The translations under genes were made by a program, and so were the position numbers. A DNA stretch of 64,000 nucleotides from Hofstenia miamia (Eukaryota; Xenacoelomorpha; Acoela). Below, piece by piece: positions 47,172-59,710 of the stretch. The notes under the pieces were generated by a model that was not told the origin of the DNA, did no database searches, and saw nothing but the letters and a program-made list of their open reading frames with translations. The first letter of the stretch is position 1. Each line of letters starts with the position of its first letter. The DNA lies in NCBI GenBank assembly GCA_004352715.1, contig SCFE01000117.1, forward strand, positions 603,844 through 667,843, in the 5' to 3' direction.

Positions 47172-48171
47172 NNNNNNNNNNNNNNNNNNNNNNNNNNNNN
47201 NNNNNNNNNNNNNNNNNNNNNNNNNNNNNNNNNNNNNNNNNNNNNNNNNNNNNNNNNNNNNNNNNNNNNNNNNNNNNNNNNNNNNNNNNNNNNNNNNNNN
47301 NNNNNNNNNNNNNNNNNNNNNNNNNNNNNNNNNNNNNNNNNNNNNNNNNNNNNNNNNNNNNNNNNNNNNNNNNNNNNNNNNNNNNNNNNNNNNNNNNNNN
47401 NNNNNNNNNNNNNNNNNNNNNNNNNNNNNNNNNNNNNNNNNNNNNNNNNNNNNNNNNNNNNNNNNNNNNNNNNNNNNNNNNNNNNNNNNNNNNNNNNNNN
47501 NNNNNNNNNNNNNNNNNNNNNNNNNNNNNNNNNNNNNNNNNNNNNNNNNNNNNNNNNNNNNNNNNNNNNNNNNNNNNNNNNNNNNNNNNNNNNNNNNNNN
47601 NNNNNNNNNNNNNNNNNNNNNNNNNNNNNNNNNNNNNNNNNNNNNNNNNNNNNNNNNNNNNNNNNNNNNNNNNNNNNNNNNNNNNNNNNNNNNNNNNNNN
47701 NNNNNNNNNNNNNNNNNNNNNNNNNNNNNNNNNNNNNNNNNNNNNNNNNNNNNNNNNNNNNNNNNNNNNNNNNNNNNNNNNNNNNNNNNNNNNNNNNNNN
47801 NNNNNNNNNNNNNNNNNNNNNNNNNNNNNNNNNNNNNNNNNNNNNNNNNNNNNNNNNNNNNNNNNNNNNNNNNNNNNNNNNNNNNNNNNNNNNNNNNNNN
47901 NNNNNNNNNNNNNNNNNNNNNNNNNNNNNNNNNNNNNNNNNNNNNNNNNNNNNNNNNNNNNNNNNNNNNNNNNNNNNNNNNNNNNNNNNNNNNNNNNNNN
48001 NNNNNNNNNNNNNNNNNNNNNNNNNNNNNNNNNNNNNNNNNNNNNNNNNNNNNNNNNNNNNNNNNNNNNNNNNNNNNNNNNNNNNNNNNNNNNNNNNNNN
48101 NNNNNNNNNNNNNNNNNNNNNNNNNNNNNNNNNNNNNNNNNNNNNNNNNNNNNNNNNNNNNNNNNNNNNNN
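47172..48171. other. Assembly gap of 1000 N
   Basis: A round-number gap. The 380-residue frame spanning it is meaningless except for its last 32 codons. Confidence 0.95.
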
Positions 48172-48173
48172 AA

Positions 48174-48269
48174 AAAGGTATGGCTATAGTTAACGTTAAC
48201 TTTAATACAGTGGATGCTAAAAAAAAGGAGCCACTATTGAAACGTGCATATTCACTAACTAATAGCTAG
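48174..48269 (+). CDS. Possible terminal coding exon after the gap, unknown gene
   Basis: The frame emerging from the gap reads ...V-N-V-N-F-N-T-V-D-A-K-K-K-E-P-L-L-K-R-A-Y-S-L-T-N-S and ends at TAG 48267-48269. Internal gctatag and aatacag could be acceptors. A basic serine-containing tail like K-R-A-Y-S-L would suit a channel C-terminus, and the K2P gene lies upstream on the same strand, but its exon-4 donor is phase 0 and I cannot make a clean join. Confidence 0.22.
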   Translation, partial: KGMAIVNVNFNTVDAKKKEPLLKRAYSLTNS

Positions 48270-51200
48270 TAGTTATGCATATATTTTGCGAGACACTGGT
48301 TCTCATTTATTTTTGTTGAAAATAGATGTTGAGGAGGAATTTCTTACTAAGATTGAATGTTGAAAAATCATTGGTGAATTTGTAAACCTAGATCAAGATT
48401 TTCATCACCCTAAATCATTTAATCCTGCCAACAATCTCCTCCAGAAGTCGGACCAAATTCAGTATGTGTGCGCAGCCTTACTTAGAGAACATGTCTTTGT
48501 TTCTCTTTGAAATCCTTAACTTTTAATTCATTGAGAAATGTAAGATGCCAAATTCTATTGAAAAATTACGATACACAATATATAAACTACATAAAATTCG
48601 GAATTTTTGTTAAAAATTTTTCTATTAATATTTTTGCTCAACGACTTGTATATTATTTTCATTTTAATTTCAAGAAACTTTTTTTGGGAATTTCTAAAGC
48701 ATTTGTATTACTGTAAAAGGTTGATGCTGTACAGTAAATTTTTCAGATAATATAAATTATTTATATGAACTGAAGAATAGATGAATTTATACAAAATTAT
48801 TCCTGCTGAAAATAATTGTAATAATTTTTAAATCTACAGCAATGATTTTTTGTTGTGCTTGATTAATTTATTCAATCCATGCTACGAGGATTTCGCAGCA
48901 TGTTTCCAAAAATTCTGCATCCAATATATCTATCGGAAATTTTACGCCATCTAGCGTAATAAATGTAACATTTTATATTTTGACAGCTATTAATTAGTTG
49001 TGAAAGAAAAATGCAGAAATACAGTTTTGTAATGATTGTTTCAATTTACCAGTTTAGTTATTTTAATAAACATTTTATCAGTGCTTAAAGCAAGCAATTA
49101 GAAATCAAATAAATTAAAAGATTAACCATAATAGACGAGTTTACATAGTTAGATTTTGATTGAAAATATATGAAGTAAAAATTCATTACAAAAATGCAGT
49201 ATGAAATATTTTGATAAATGTGTTTATAGCTCATATATTTATAGCACCCCGACACAAACGAAATATTTAAACATACAAGTTAATCATCTTCCTGAAAAAT
49301 ACTAATTGATTTATAAGTCGATATTGTCAAGCTGTACTGCAAGTAGTTTGGGTTGATTTCAGTTAGCCAACTCAATCTCACAATGCATCTTCCTTTACTT
49401 AGCAATTTTATACAGATATTTAAGGCATTCTTTGCTTGTTGCTTACAGATACATTGGTTTTCTCCAATGCAAAATGCCTAATTTAATTTAAAAATTGATA
49501 ATTTATCTTAGGCACATTTTATGCAATATCTATTTTAGAATCATATGTTGATATCCACTGCTGCGAAACAAAAAATAGCCTTGTTAATTGGAATTTGTTT
49601 AAAATTTTATAGTATAAATTACAAATTTGTCATTTCAAGCTTTGCTTTAGTGTCAAAATTCTAAATTTTATCGCAAGTCTAATTTATAGCATTCTAAAAG
49701 ATTTCTTAAAAAATTGAAATGATCTTTAACAGTAAAATTTATAATAATAATATTTAAGGAAATAACCCATTTTTTAGTTTCACTTGCCACTGAAAAGGTT
49801 AAAGAAGTCAAAATTGATAGAAATATCCTCATTTTGAAATTTAACGAACCTAAAATTGCTTAGTTCTTACAACATGAGAACCGAAATTATGTTATTTGAT
49901 CATCAAATGTTTAATTATTGATTTCTCCAGAAGTACACCTTAACTAAAGGCCTTTTTATAAATGGACAAAGAAAAGAAACAATCATCAGCAGTTGCGCAT
50001 TCTGAAAATCTTCTCTTTGACCAGCAAATAATTTCAAGCCATATTGAATGTTTTATGATGTAAAAGTTACCAGACTGACATTCAACTTGTAGATAATTTT
50101 ACACCAATTAGCATGATTTCTATTCACACAACTCTTAGCATACTTGAACTGTGTAATGCAAAAAGAATAGTTTGATAACTGAAGTTTCTCAATGTAAGCA
50201 CAGTAGAATTTTAGTTTATTAATAAATGCTTCAAAGAAATGAATATTTCATTTTAAGATTAAAATGTTGGTTCTATTGTTATTAAGCATTAACTAGTCGT
50301 TTTTTGTTAGAAGTGCATCATATAAAGCCAATTATAGCTTACAATATTCTAGATTGCAAATGAAGTCTTTTGTGATAAGAAATGGTCATCATTAGGGGTG
50401 TACGCAGAATTTTCTGACTGAAAATCAAGTTAGTAACCACATTTTTGAAAATATTGAAAAATAGACCCTAAAATTTTAGAAATTTAAAATTTTTGTCGAA
50501 ATTTATCTGATTTAGACAATCAAAATCAATTTTGAAAACCAGATGAAGGGACATTCCACCATGTCTGCTCTTGCACATGCTACTGGTCACCATATTAACT
50601 TCATTGTTTTAATTTGTTTTCGAATCTTTGAGTTAATTTTATGTACATTTTCAACTGCCTAAAACAAAATAAAAATTTGGTTTTTGCTTTACTTGTTTAA
50701 ATGCAAAGATCAGCAAAAGACGAAATCTTATAACTTCAGCAATGTTGCTGAATAACTTTGTGTTTGAAGTTGAGCCTTTCTCTTACATGCAAGACTTGTT
50801 AGTTGGCATTTTTAGTGATTTCAATTTATATTAATGCCACAAATCTAGAAACCGTATAAAATCAGAAATATGACTACATGCTCAAGGGCGAATGCTTTTA
50901 TGTAATACAAAAATCATGTCTTAGAATGTGTGGAAAAGAACACATCAAATAGAATCGAAATATTATAATACCAAGTTCACCTTAAATTGTATGAAATTAA
51001 ATTTTTGAAATCTTGCCTGTTTTTTAATAATTTGGTATCACTTTCAGAATCTAGTAATTTCTTTCTGCATTTGAAGTATATCCTTTTTACCACGGGCAAC
51101 TAGAAATATAGTCAATCTCGAATTTCTAGCTGTCCATGTTTTTACCTATTCAAATCAAGTCTCATACTTGTGGTAAATTCCATCATATAAGAAAATCATT

Positions 51201-52433
51201 ATCTTTTTATGAAGTGCATTTGACCCAGCTTCTTCCTCATTAGTATTTTGATTGAGAAAAACATTCGAAAAATGCATATGTATTATTTAATTTTATTAGA
51301 TATATTTTGAATATTTTGCTGTGTAATTTTTGCTGTAGTGCTCACATCGAGTCTCTCCTTATCAATGAAAATTGAAAATCTTAATAAGAATTTGATAATG
51401 TCTTGGCAAATTCTTACAACTGCGGTGTAAAATTTATAAAGATTTAGTAATTTTTGGTATCATTTAATAAAATTAATTCTAAAAAAATTATTGTACTGTA
51501 GTCTATTAAACCTATCAGTTGTAGCAAGTTCAGTGAGTTACATAAATTTTATAAATGTCTTAAGAGCAACAGTCAAAAATGCTTTGTGCTGTAACTTTGC
51601 ATACACCAGGGTTTTAATCGAGTTCTACTTATATAAGGCCATCGAGGATTAGAAATATAAATTACCAACGCATACCTGTTAGTATTGAGATTTCATTACA
51701 ACTATCAATACAGTAAATTCAATAATCTTAACTGAATGACATTGGCCCAAATGTCATTTTATATGTTTTTCACTACTGGGAAAATTTTTAAAGTATATTC
51801 TTCACTATTGCAAAGCTGTTGTTGCTTTATTTTTACAATATTATTATAATTTTGCTAAATTAGTTTAACTTTGATCATATTTGAATAATATTTCGAAGCA
51901 ACTTATTGTCCAGCACTTTGAACTTAATGCTGCAACCTTGCATAAATTATTCCAGTATTAATTTAGATACTCACAATAACAATAAAATATGAAATAATAT
52001 TTAATTTTCGCTTTAATTTCACTTCACTAAAATCAATCGAATTATAAAATTCACGTTTATGCAATAGAACTTCAATCCTATACAGGAAAACTTTCTGCAT
52101 TCTTGTAAAACTGAATACTTTTTAATAAAAGCTTTGTCAAGATTGTAGCAAACTATTCCCATAATACTTAATAAATACTTTACAATTTTTTTTAGAATAA
52201 TCTATGGAATTTATGTAAATTATTCAATGTTTTATCAAGTTTTGTAATTTACGGAAGAAACATCCAAGATCTTGCCAATTATTATATGTGTTATTGAATA
52301 AATGTGATATCAAAATGAAAATGCATTATTATAAGGACTACTAACATAGTCAAAGCGAAGACTAGCCATGTTCAATACGCCAATGTAAGGTGTGTTAATT
52401 GGATCAATGGACCCCCAAGTTTCATGCTACTAG

Positions 52434-52604
52434 TTTGGGATGTACGATAACCAAATTTTTATCAATCAACATGGTAGCCTGCTGCGCCAATTTTCAATTA
52501 TCAATCAATAATCTCGACGGATAATGATGGATATATACATTGTTTTAAAAAAATTTTCTTCTAAGAAAATAATAGTTATCAATCATCAATCGAACAGCCC
52601 ACTA
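52434..52604. mobile_element. Candidate hAT-like MITE with imperfect ends
   Basis: The left tgggatgtacgat and right atcgaacagccca are inverted with two mismatches, and both have repeated atcaatca motifs just inside. The tgggctgttcgat terminus resembles hAT termini. The flanks show no clear 8-bp duplication. Confidence 0.4.
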
Positions 52605-52919
52605 TTATGACGTTTATTTGGCTCCCATCTATCAAATGAGCTTGCATTAAACAGATGCTTGCTCTTACTTCAATATTTCATAGTAAAATTATACACAACA
52701 TAGTGAAGCAATATCATTGATGCAACTGTATTTATGCATTTTATTGTTTTTAAAATATAAGTATTATGATAAACAACTTAATATACTAAAATAGTCCATG
52801 ATTATTTTTGCACAGTCGATAGGTTTTTTTTAATAACATATATTTTGGTGCAACAAAAATTTAAAAAAAAAGATTTTCAGAACTTGATCTAATAAAATTT
52901 AAAAAATAATATTATATTT

Positions 52920-52949
52920 ATACATATATATATATATATATATATATAT
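52920..52949. repeat. (TA)n microsatellite
   Basis: About 13 ta units. Similar short tracts are at 16673-16697, 26925-26951, 32610-32637, 42968-42985, 58393-58413 and 63973-63991. Confidence 0.9.
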
Positions 52950-55900
52950 TCGTTCACTTCATAGTTACTCGTTTACGATAAAATTCCTCACGTCACTAAT
53001 TGTAATTACGCGAAAAAGTATCCGTTTCACAAAATTTGAAGTTGCTTGGAAGAAGAAATGATACATTTGATAATTGAAACGTTCTTGATGGTAAATAAAA
53101 TCATTTAAAAATTGGATTTCTGCGTCATTTTGGCACCATCGAGAATTTGAGATTTTGAGGATTGAATTGTTGTGATGAGTGAACCTCTTTAGTCATGGAA
53201 AATATTTTTAATAAAGAGACAGCCTGTTGCCTAAAGGTTACTTTGTGTCTATTAATTTTCTTAAATATATCGTACATTTGGAATGTATCATTGTATAATA
53301 ACTAGCATTTGAATGGTAATAAGTTAAGGACTTTGTCGCCTTATTGGCCTTTTAGTTACCCTAGTAATAAGGCAATAACATTGGTATTGTAAATATATTT
53401 CTTCACTTATCATTGAGAACTATAGCACGTACGAACGAATAAAGGGTGTGATAGCGCTAATGACTTTACATTTGTACGGATTTGTCACCTAATCAATGTG
53501 TATATGTCATGATTAAAAGTCCTAATGAAAGTATGTAGTAATGTGTAAAGATCAAATTTAATCAATTTAAGTTTGCAATAATATATAACATGAAAAAATT
53601 GAATTTTTGCCAATTATGTTATTAATCCTTTTATTCAATTGTAATCTATGTCCCCGTTATTGGATATTCTATATTATTGTATATTATTGTATATTATATA
53701 TTATTGAATATATTTTTGTATATTCTATGAAAATGTAAGTTATAAAATTTTGCTATACATATGGAAAAATAGTTTCTGCTGATGTACTTACAAATCCCAA
53801 AGCTACTTTAAAAATCGTCTTCTAACACCAAATATATCATATTGGCCAAATTTGATTCCCATTTTGTAACCTATTTCTCAAATTGGCAGTATTTGTCATC
53901 AACGTGCAAATTGTGACAAAAATATTGTCAAAGAACCAACAGGATTTGCAAAGACAAAATATAATTTACACTTTAGTTAGGGCGACTTCACTGATTTCCT
54001 ATGATATTTATAGAACTTAAAACGTCTTCATTTATGTTCGAATGGCTTTCGATGAGTAGTATTTATTTATGTTAAAAAGAACTGTTAGAGATTGATCTGA
54101 ATTCCTTATAACTACGATTTTGTAATATTTGTTTGGGTATTTCATTTCAGGCTTTGATAGCTCTATTTTTCATCGGGTTTTTATGACGTAACACAGGTTC
54201 ATAAAAATGTGTACTTTTATTACGCTCAATGCATTTGAAGTTTGGAAATTTTAATCGATCGAAGGGATATAGTGAACTAAATATTTTTGTAAATTCGTTT
54301 ATATTAAATTATGTAATTTAAGTTTAGGATTCAAAATTTTAGATGACTAATATACGAATTTCCTTCTTTTGATCGTGATAAAATTAGTTATTAAAAATTA
54401 TTTGAATTCAAATTGAATATATGTTTTTCCCTTACTTATCTTAAACTTATAACATAAAAATTTAATTTGTTATATTCCTTTAGTTAACTGCCACTAAATC
54501 CTTTGAGAAATTGAATGAAATTATCCGGTTTAAATTCAATCATAGGAATATTGCAGTACACATATGGGTTAAAAATTTTAAGCTGCTTACTTTAAAAATA
54601 TCTTCCCTATCATTTGACAATCTGTTTCCTAATATTTCAAATGCATTATTTTATTATATGAGCAATAATTAAATGTCCAGAACAGCAAAACTCTAAGCCA
54701 ACAGTTGAAGGTTTGAAATTTTTTAGAAAACAGAACCTCACAACCATAAACACATTATCATAATTATTACGTGTTTTGAATTTTAAGAATGTCAGAAACA
54801 CTATTTTTATCTAGTGTAAATTCAAACTTTAGATCGTATGTACAATAATTTTGAAAATATTTTATATTTGTTCATAATTTCAACTAAATTTAAGTACGTT
54901 TTTGTAAATTTTATTCAATTTAGCAGTGATTGCATTCATTACAATGCATTAACATTTTTGTTAATTAGTTGATTTAGGAAAACGATGATATCCATATTAA
55001 AACCAATTTTCTTACGTCAGCAATTACTGTAAAATAAAAAGATATGCTTTCATAATCCAATTGTTAACTTGATCGACAGGTAAGTTAAATTGGATAGAAT
55101 AAAAACACGGTTTAATTTAATATTATTAATTGTAGCAATTTCGACTGTTTCTTATATTAAAATCACATTTAAATGTCTCTTATCAATAAATTTTGTCTTC
55201 TGCCCAAACTCCTCGTCCCTTCTTTAATTAATCATTGCTCATTAATTAATGAAGCGTGGCGTTAAGTACCGCAAATTTAATAAGAAAAATTATTAAATTG
55301 CCCACTTTAATTAATAGGGAGAAGTTTTCGACTTTGGGGAATAACCATTCTAATAGCGAATTATTGACAGAAAAATTCTAATATAAATGCACTGTTAACT
55401 GTAGCATTATGATGGCAGAAGAATGAACTATTTACGTATTTATAGTATTTAAGAGTACATACCAAATTAAATCAACATTTTTCTCTTGTGTGCTCACTTG
55501 CAAACAGAGATTTTTAATTTTTTAGTCAGACTAACTATTTTACAAGTGAAAAAATATAAAATCAATGAAAAATCTGTAAATCTAATAATATATTTGAACT
55601 AATTTCTGTAGATTGAATAAACCAAAAATATTTTTTGCCTTTGATGGAGAAATTCAGATTTCAAATAATTAACTTTAAAATTTCTCCTTGGATTTTACGA
55701 AGTCCCTCGATTTCTTATTTTCAAAAATTACGTGTACTCGAAAACCCTGAATGCTTCCTCTCTTTGTTGTCAAGTGATCGTCACAGGTTGCTATAAGAGC
55801 TCTGACTCGCAAGAATATATCAATCTGCCTGAAGAACTGCATCTCTTACCTGAACATGGCAGGATTTAAGAAAAGTCTTAAAGAGTTTATAGTTTAAATA

Positions 55901-56469
55901 ATTTGGTGATCATTTCATTTTGTAAATTTTCTGAGGCATCCACATTAAAATACGGCTTTGTACAACTATTACTATTACAATTTTAGAAAATGCCTAATTT
56001 AGACAATATAAACAAAACAGCAATGATTTGTAGAGTGGAATTTATTTTTGGGACTTAATTTGTTACAACATAAATTTATAATACTGCATTGATTTATACG
56101 AATATCAGAATTTTCAAAAACAAATTGTCATTGTATTTGCTTTGTGCCTAGATTTTATTATTGTACAAAGCAATGTTACAATTAAAAGGCAATGTTGTAT
56201 TAATATAGCAAATTATGATAAATGGGTAGAAGTCAAGCAATCACTTCTGTAACAACACACAGATCAGATGTATTAAAATGAATATTATCATCAATTAAGT
56301 TATTTACTTAAAAAATGATTTTCTTTAATTGTTCAGAGATACGTAATATAGGCCCTACAAATGTTTGGGATTCTTTTCAAGAGAATAAAATATTCGATGA
56401 TTTTCCATCCAACTTTTGTGGTAGATTACGAATTCATGAATCATCATGTTGTTGAAATTCTTATATATA

Positions 56470-56691
56470 CAGGGTGTTCGTAAAGAAAAATTAACTATTT
56501 TTCAATGTAGGCTTTAAAATTATTTATATTTTTTGTATCCATGCTTCAGGAAAGATTTAAGCTTATAGTTCTCAGTTGCTATAGAGGCTTAATTTAAAAA
56601 TTTAATGTACTTCATCCGGAAAGAAGTTCAATTATTTAGATAGTGGCGAAATTATGAAATTTTATTGTGTCCAGACATTGTGGACACCCTG
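56470..56691. mobile_element. Mariner-like MITE, 222 bp, TA target duplication
   Basis: The ends cagggtgttcg and its relative ...tggacaccctg are inverted and flanked by TA (56468-56469 and 56692-56693). The CAGGGTGT start is typical of mariner-derived MITEs. No coding potential. Confidence 0.72.
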
Positions 56692-57858
56692 TAGAAATAG
56701 GAGTTCTGAATAATGACTTAGAGATTCTTTATAGATATCACATGAGAAATACTACAGTGGGTTGCTTACCAGGAACAGAGCTTCTAGCTCACAGCTACAC
56801 TTTTGGGAGTTGCATAGCCAGTTACAAGCGCATACAGCATTCTGCATTATTTTTGTGACTATGGAATTGCTGATGGCAGTTCGTTTTTTTATATCATATT
56901 TGCTGGTTCTGGCATAAAAGTATATACGTACATACGCAAATTTCGTAAAGCTACAAACTATAGTAAAATATAATATAAAATAGTGTAAATATCAGTATTA
57001 CTTAGAGAGCATTCGTAAACAATCTGACGATGTTCTTAATATACATTGGTTACATAATAATTCTTCCTTAATTTTTTGTAATGTTTGTGGTTTTGTTCAA
57101 TTTTTAATTCGGTACTCAATTCATTTCACAGACGCAAATTCATTTCACTAAATGCAAATGAATCACGTTGATAATTATTACTAAACATCTTTTGTTCCTA
57201 TCATTGATTTGGATGTAAGCGCTTAGAAATTTTAGGGAACTTTTCTCATTTATTGAATTTATAAAGCATTTTAGAAGTATCATATGCAATTTTTTTTCGT
57301 GATTGTGCAACCGTAGAATAAATTAGGCATTCACTAACATTTTAGTGATGAATCTGATAAACGCATTTTTACAAAACATTGATTTGTGTTGATTCGCTAC
57401 GTGGCCTCACTTTCTATTATTATTATTATTATTATTATTACAAAATAAAATTTTAATTATAGGATCAATATGCGCATAATTCAAAAGAAAATGTATTATT
57501 TTGATGAGAAGCATTGTGTTAATGAAGGAAATTATTATAAATGAATAAATAATATGACAACAACATTTCAAATAAAAATGACTTTATAATTGATCTAAGC
57601 ATATCTGGGTTTTGACTTTATTTTGTAGTGATTAATAATTGATCTGGTCCATATTCAAGAAAACTAATTCAAATTTAGATGGGAATGTATATATTTATTA
57701 GAAATGTCATAGGTTTTAACTAATCAATAGATATGTTTATTTACATATCAAAATCTCCTATAATTGGGAGTAAAATGATTCTATAATCCTCACAAATAAA
57801 AAATCTAAAAATAATCTATTGCATTTAAAATAATTATATTAATTACAATCAAAATTGC

Positions 57859-58048
57859 TCAGTTTAAAATATTTTCAATGAAAAAAGCTCTCGGAGAAGC
57901 AAAGGACTTTGTAAGACTCGTTTGTGAATTTACAAAGCTATCCATGGATTTTCTGATAAGTAATGGTTTTTCCATTGACTTCTTCCGCTTCTTCTCCTGC
58001 TTTTCTAATAGTTTCTGCCGTTCTTTTGTTGGGTCGATTGGCTCACCA
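57859..58048 (-). CDS. unc4: Unc-4 exon 4 (C-terminus, eh1-like end)
   Basis: The acceptor is atattttag. One base completes serine, then G-E-P-I-D-P continues the family motif, followed by a charged K-E-R-Q-K helix and a serine-rich tail. The stop TGA is at 57859-57861. The last residues, F-F-I-E-N-I-L-N, fit the eh1 repressor consensus (F-x-I-x-x-I-L). Confidence 0.93.
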
Positions 58049-59655
58049 CTAAAATATATACATCTAAGTCTAAAAAGAAACACTTTCGTTTTTCTTGTAA
58101 AATATCTAAACCATTTAGAATGTGATTAGTTTTGTCAAATTTCAAGACTCAGCAATAGTTCAAACACTATCATTAATTTTAGGAGAGCAATTGATAGATT
58201 CGGTGCATTTACAAAAAATAATCATATGGTTTCAAAATAATTTTATAAAAAAGATTAAATCTTGATAATTGTTAAGATTTTAAAAGAAGAGCAAACCAAA
58301 CTTTATGCATTTATAAAAAATGATTTTTAGTATAACTAGTCAATGAATACATATGAAAGTATATTGTTCTGGAACGGGTTAAAATTAAATCATATATATA
58401 TATATATATATATCATAAATAAATATACATGCATCTACTGAAAATTACCTGCATGATAGAGGATGAGCGTTGTGAGGAGGTCTACCTGGACCTTTTCTGG
58501 TGTGTTCGATTTTTCTCCATTTAGCTCTGCGATTTTGAAACCAGACCTAAGAATGAAAACATTTGTGATAATTTCGATTTAAAGAAATAACATTTATACT
58601 AAAATAGAAGGCGAATTTGAAATCGTTTCGTACAGAAATAATTAGCTAGTATGTCTGCTTACTTGACAAGTACCATCAATGACATTAAGTCGATGGACCA
58701 GTAAATGGTTTATTTAATTAAGAGAATTAGAAACACGCACTTCCTGACTTTTAAAATTAAATTATAATGCCTTTCAAAAAACCAACGACACATTGGTAGC
58801 AATTAAATCCACCCAAATCCCCGAAAGATTCAATTAAATCATCTGAATTATGAAATTGATTGTTTAAATTTTGTGGTCTTACATCAAATAACTAATTAAT
58901 ATTTATGTATGAAACTGTAAAATGTCAAACATATTTGGCTATTTTTTGAAAATATATCAAAAAACACAAAGTGGTATGCTACTATAATACCGTATTAAAA
59001 AATAACTGGTCTGGGTCTTAATTTTTCAAAGGAAAATCAAATTCGTCTGAACTACATAATCAATGCATGCACACCTGAACTCGGGATTCAAGAAGGCTGA
59101 GTCGTTGACCAAGAGACTCTCTCATAAAAACATCAGGGTAGTGACTAGCTGCAAACGCTCGCTCCAACTCTTCTAATTGTAAACTTGTGAAATTTGTTCG
59201 TGTACGTCTGCGCTTTCCGTCTTCTTCGGCCTCCTCACTGAAAGCTTGTTCCTTGGATCTTTCTGCTAAAATAAATTTTGAAAGATCTATTCATAAAAAT
59301 GTATTGAGGTTGTTAAATGAAATTTAATTGATCCAAATCTCGTTTCGTATATTTATAATTCGTTAATTGTTTCCTAGGAAGAAAGGACTTAATCTTCGAA
59401 GGGGGTTCCACATACGCACCATGAGGCCATCCTAAATCCTCCCATTTTCTGGCTTAATTAATTCACGTCGTTAGCCACAAACTACAAAACAAATCCATTT
59501 GCAGTATTTGTACAGCATTAATTGTTATTCAAATTTTGGCGCCAATATTTATCTGTTAACAATAGCATGAATAGATTTTGTTGTTTGATGTATTTTAGAA
59601 TATATACAATATCCATCTATCTATCTATCGATCTATTTATCTGTCTATCTATATA

Positions 59656-59710
<55 letters not shown>

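Larger units (their letters stand above)
48717..56469. other. 7.7-kb AT-rich gene-free stretch
   Basis: Apart from a candidate MITE at 52434-52604, I see no open frame of protein-like composition, splice-bounded exon, RNA gene or recognised transposon. It separates the LINE cluster from the unc-4 gene and could hold regulatory DNA that cannot be identified from one sequence. Confidence 0.55.

Noticed and set aside
47127-48269. 380-residue open frame
   Set aside because: It runs through 1000 Ns; only the last 32 codons are real sequence.
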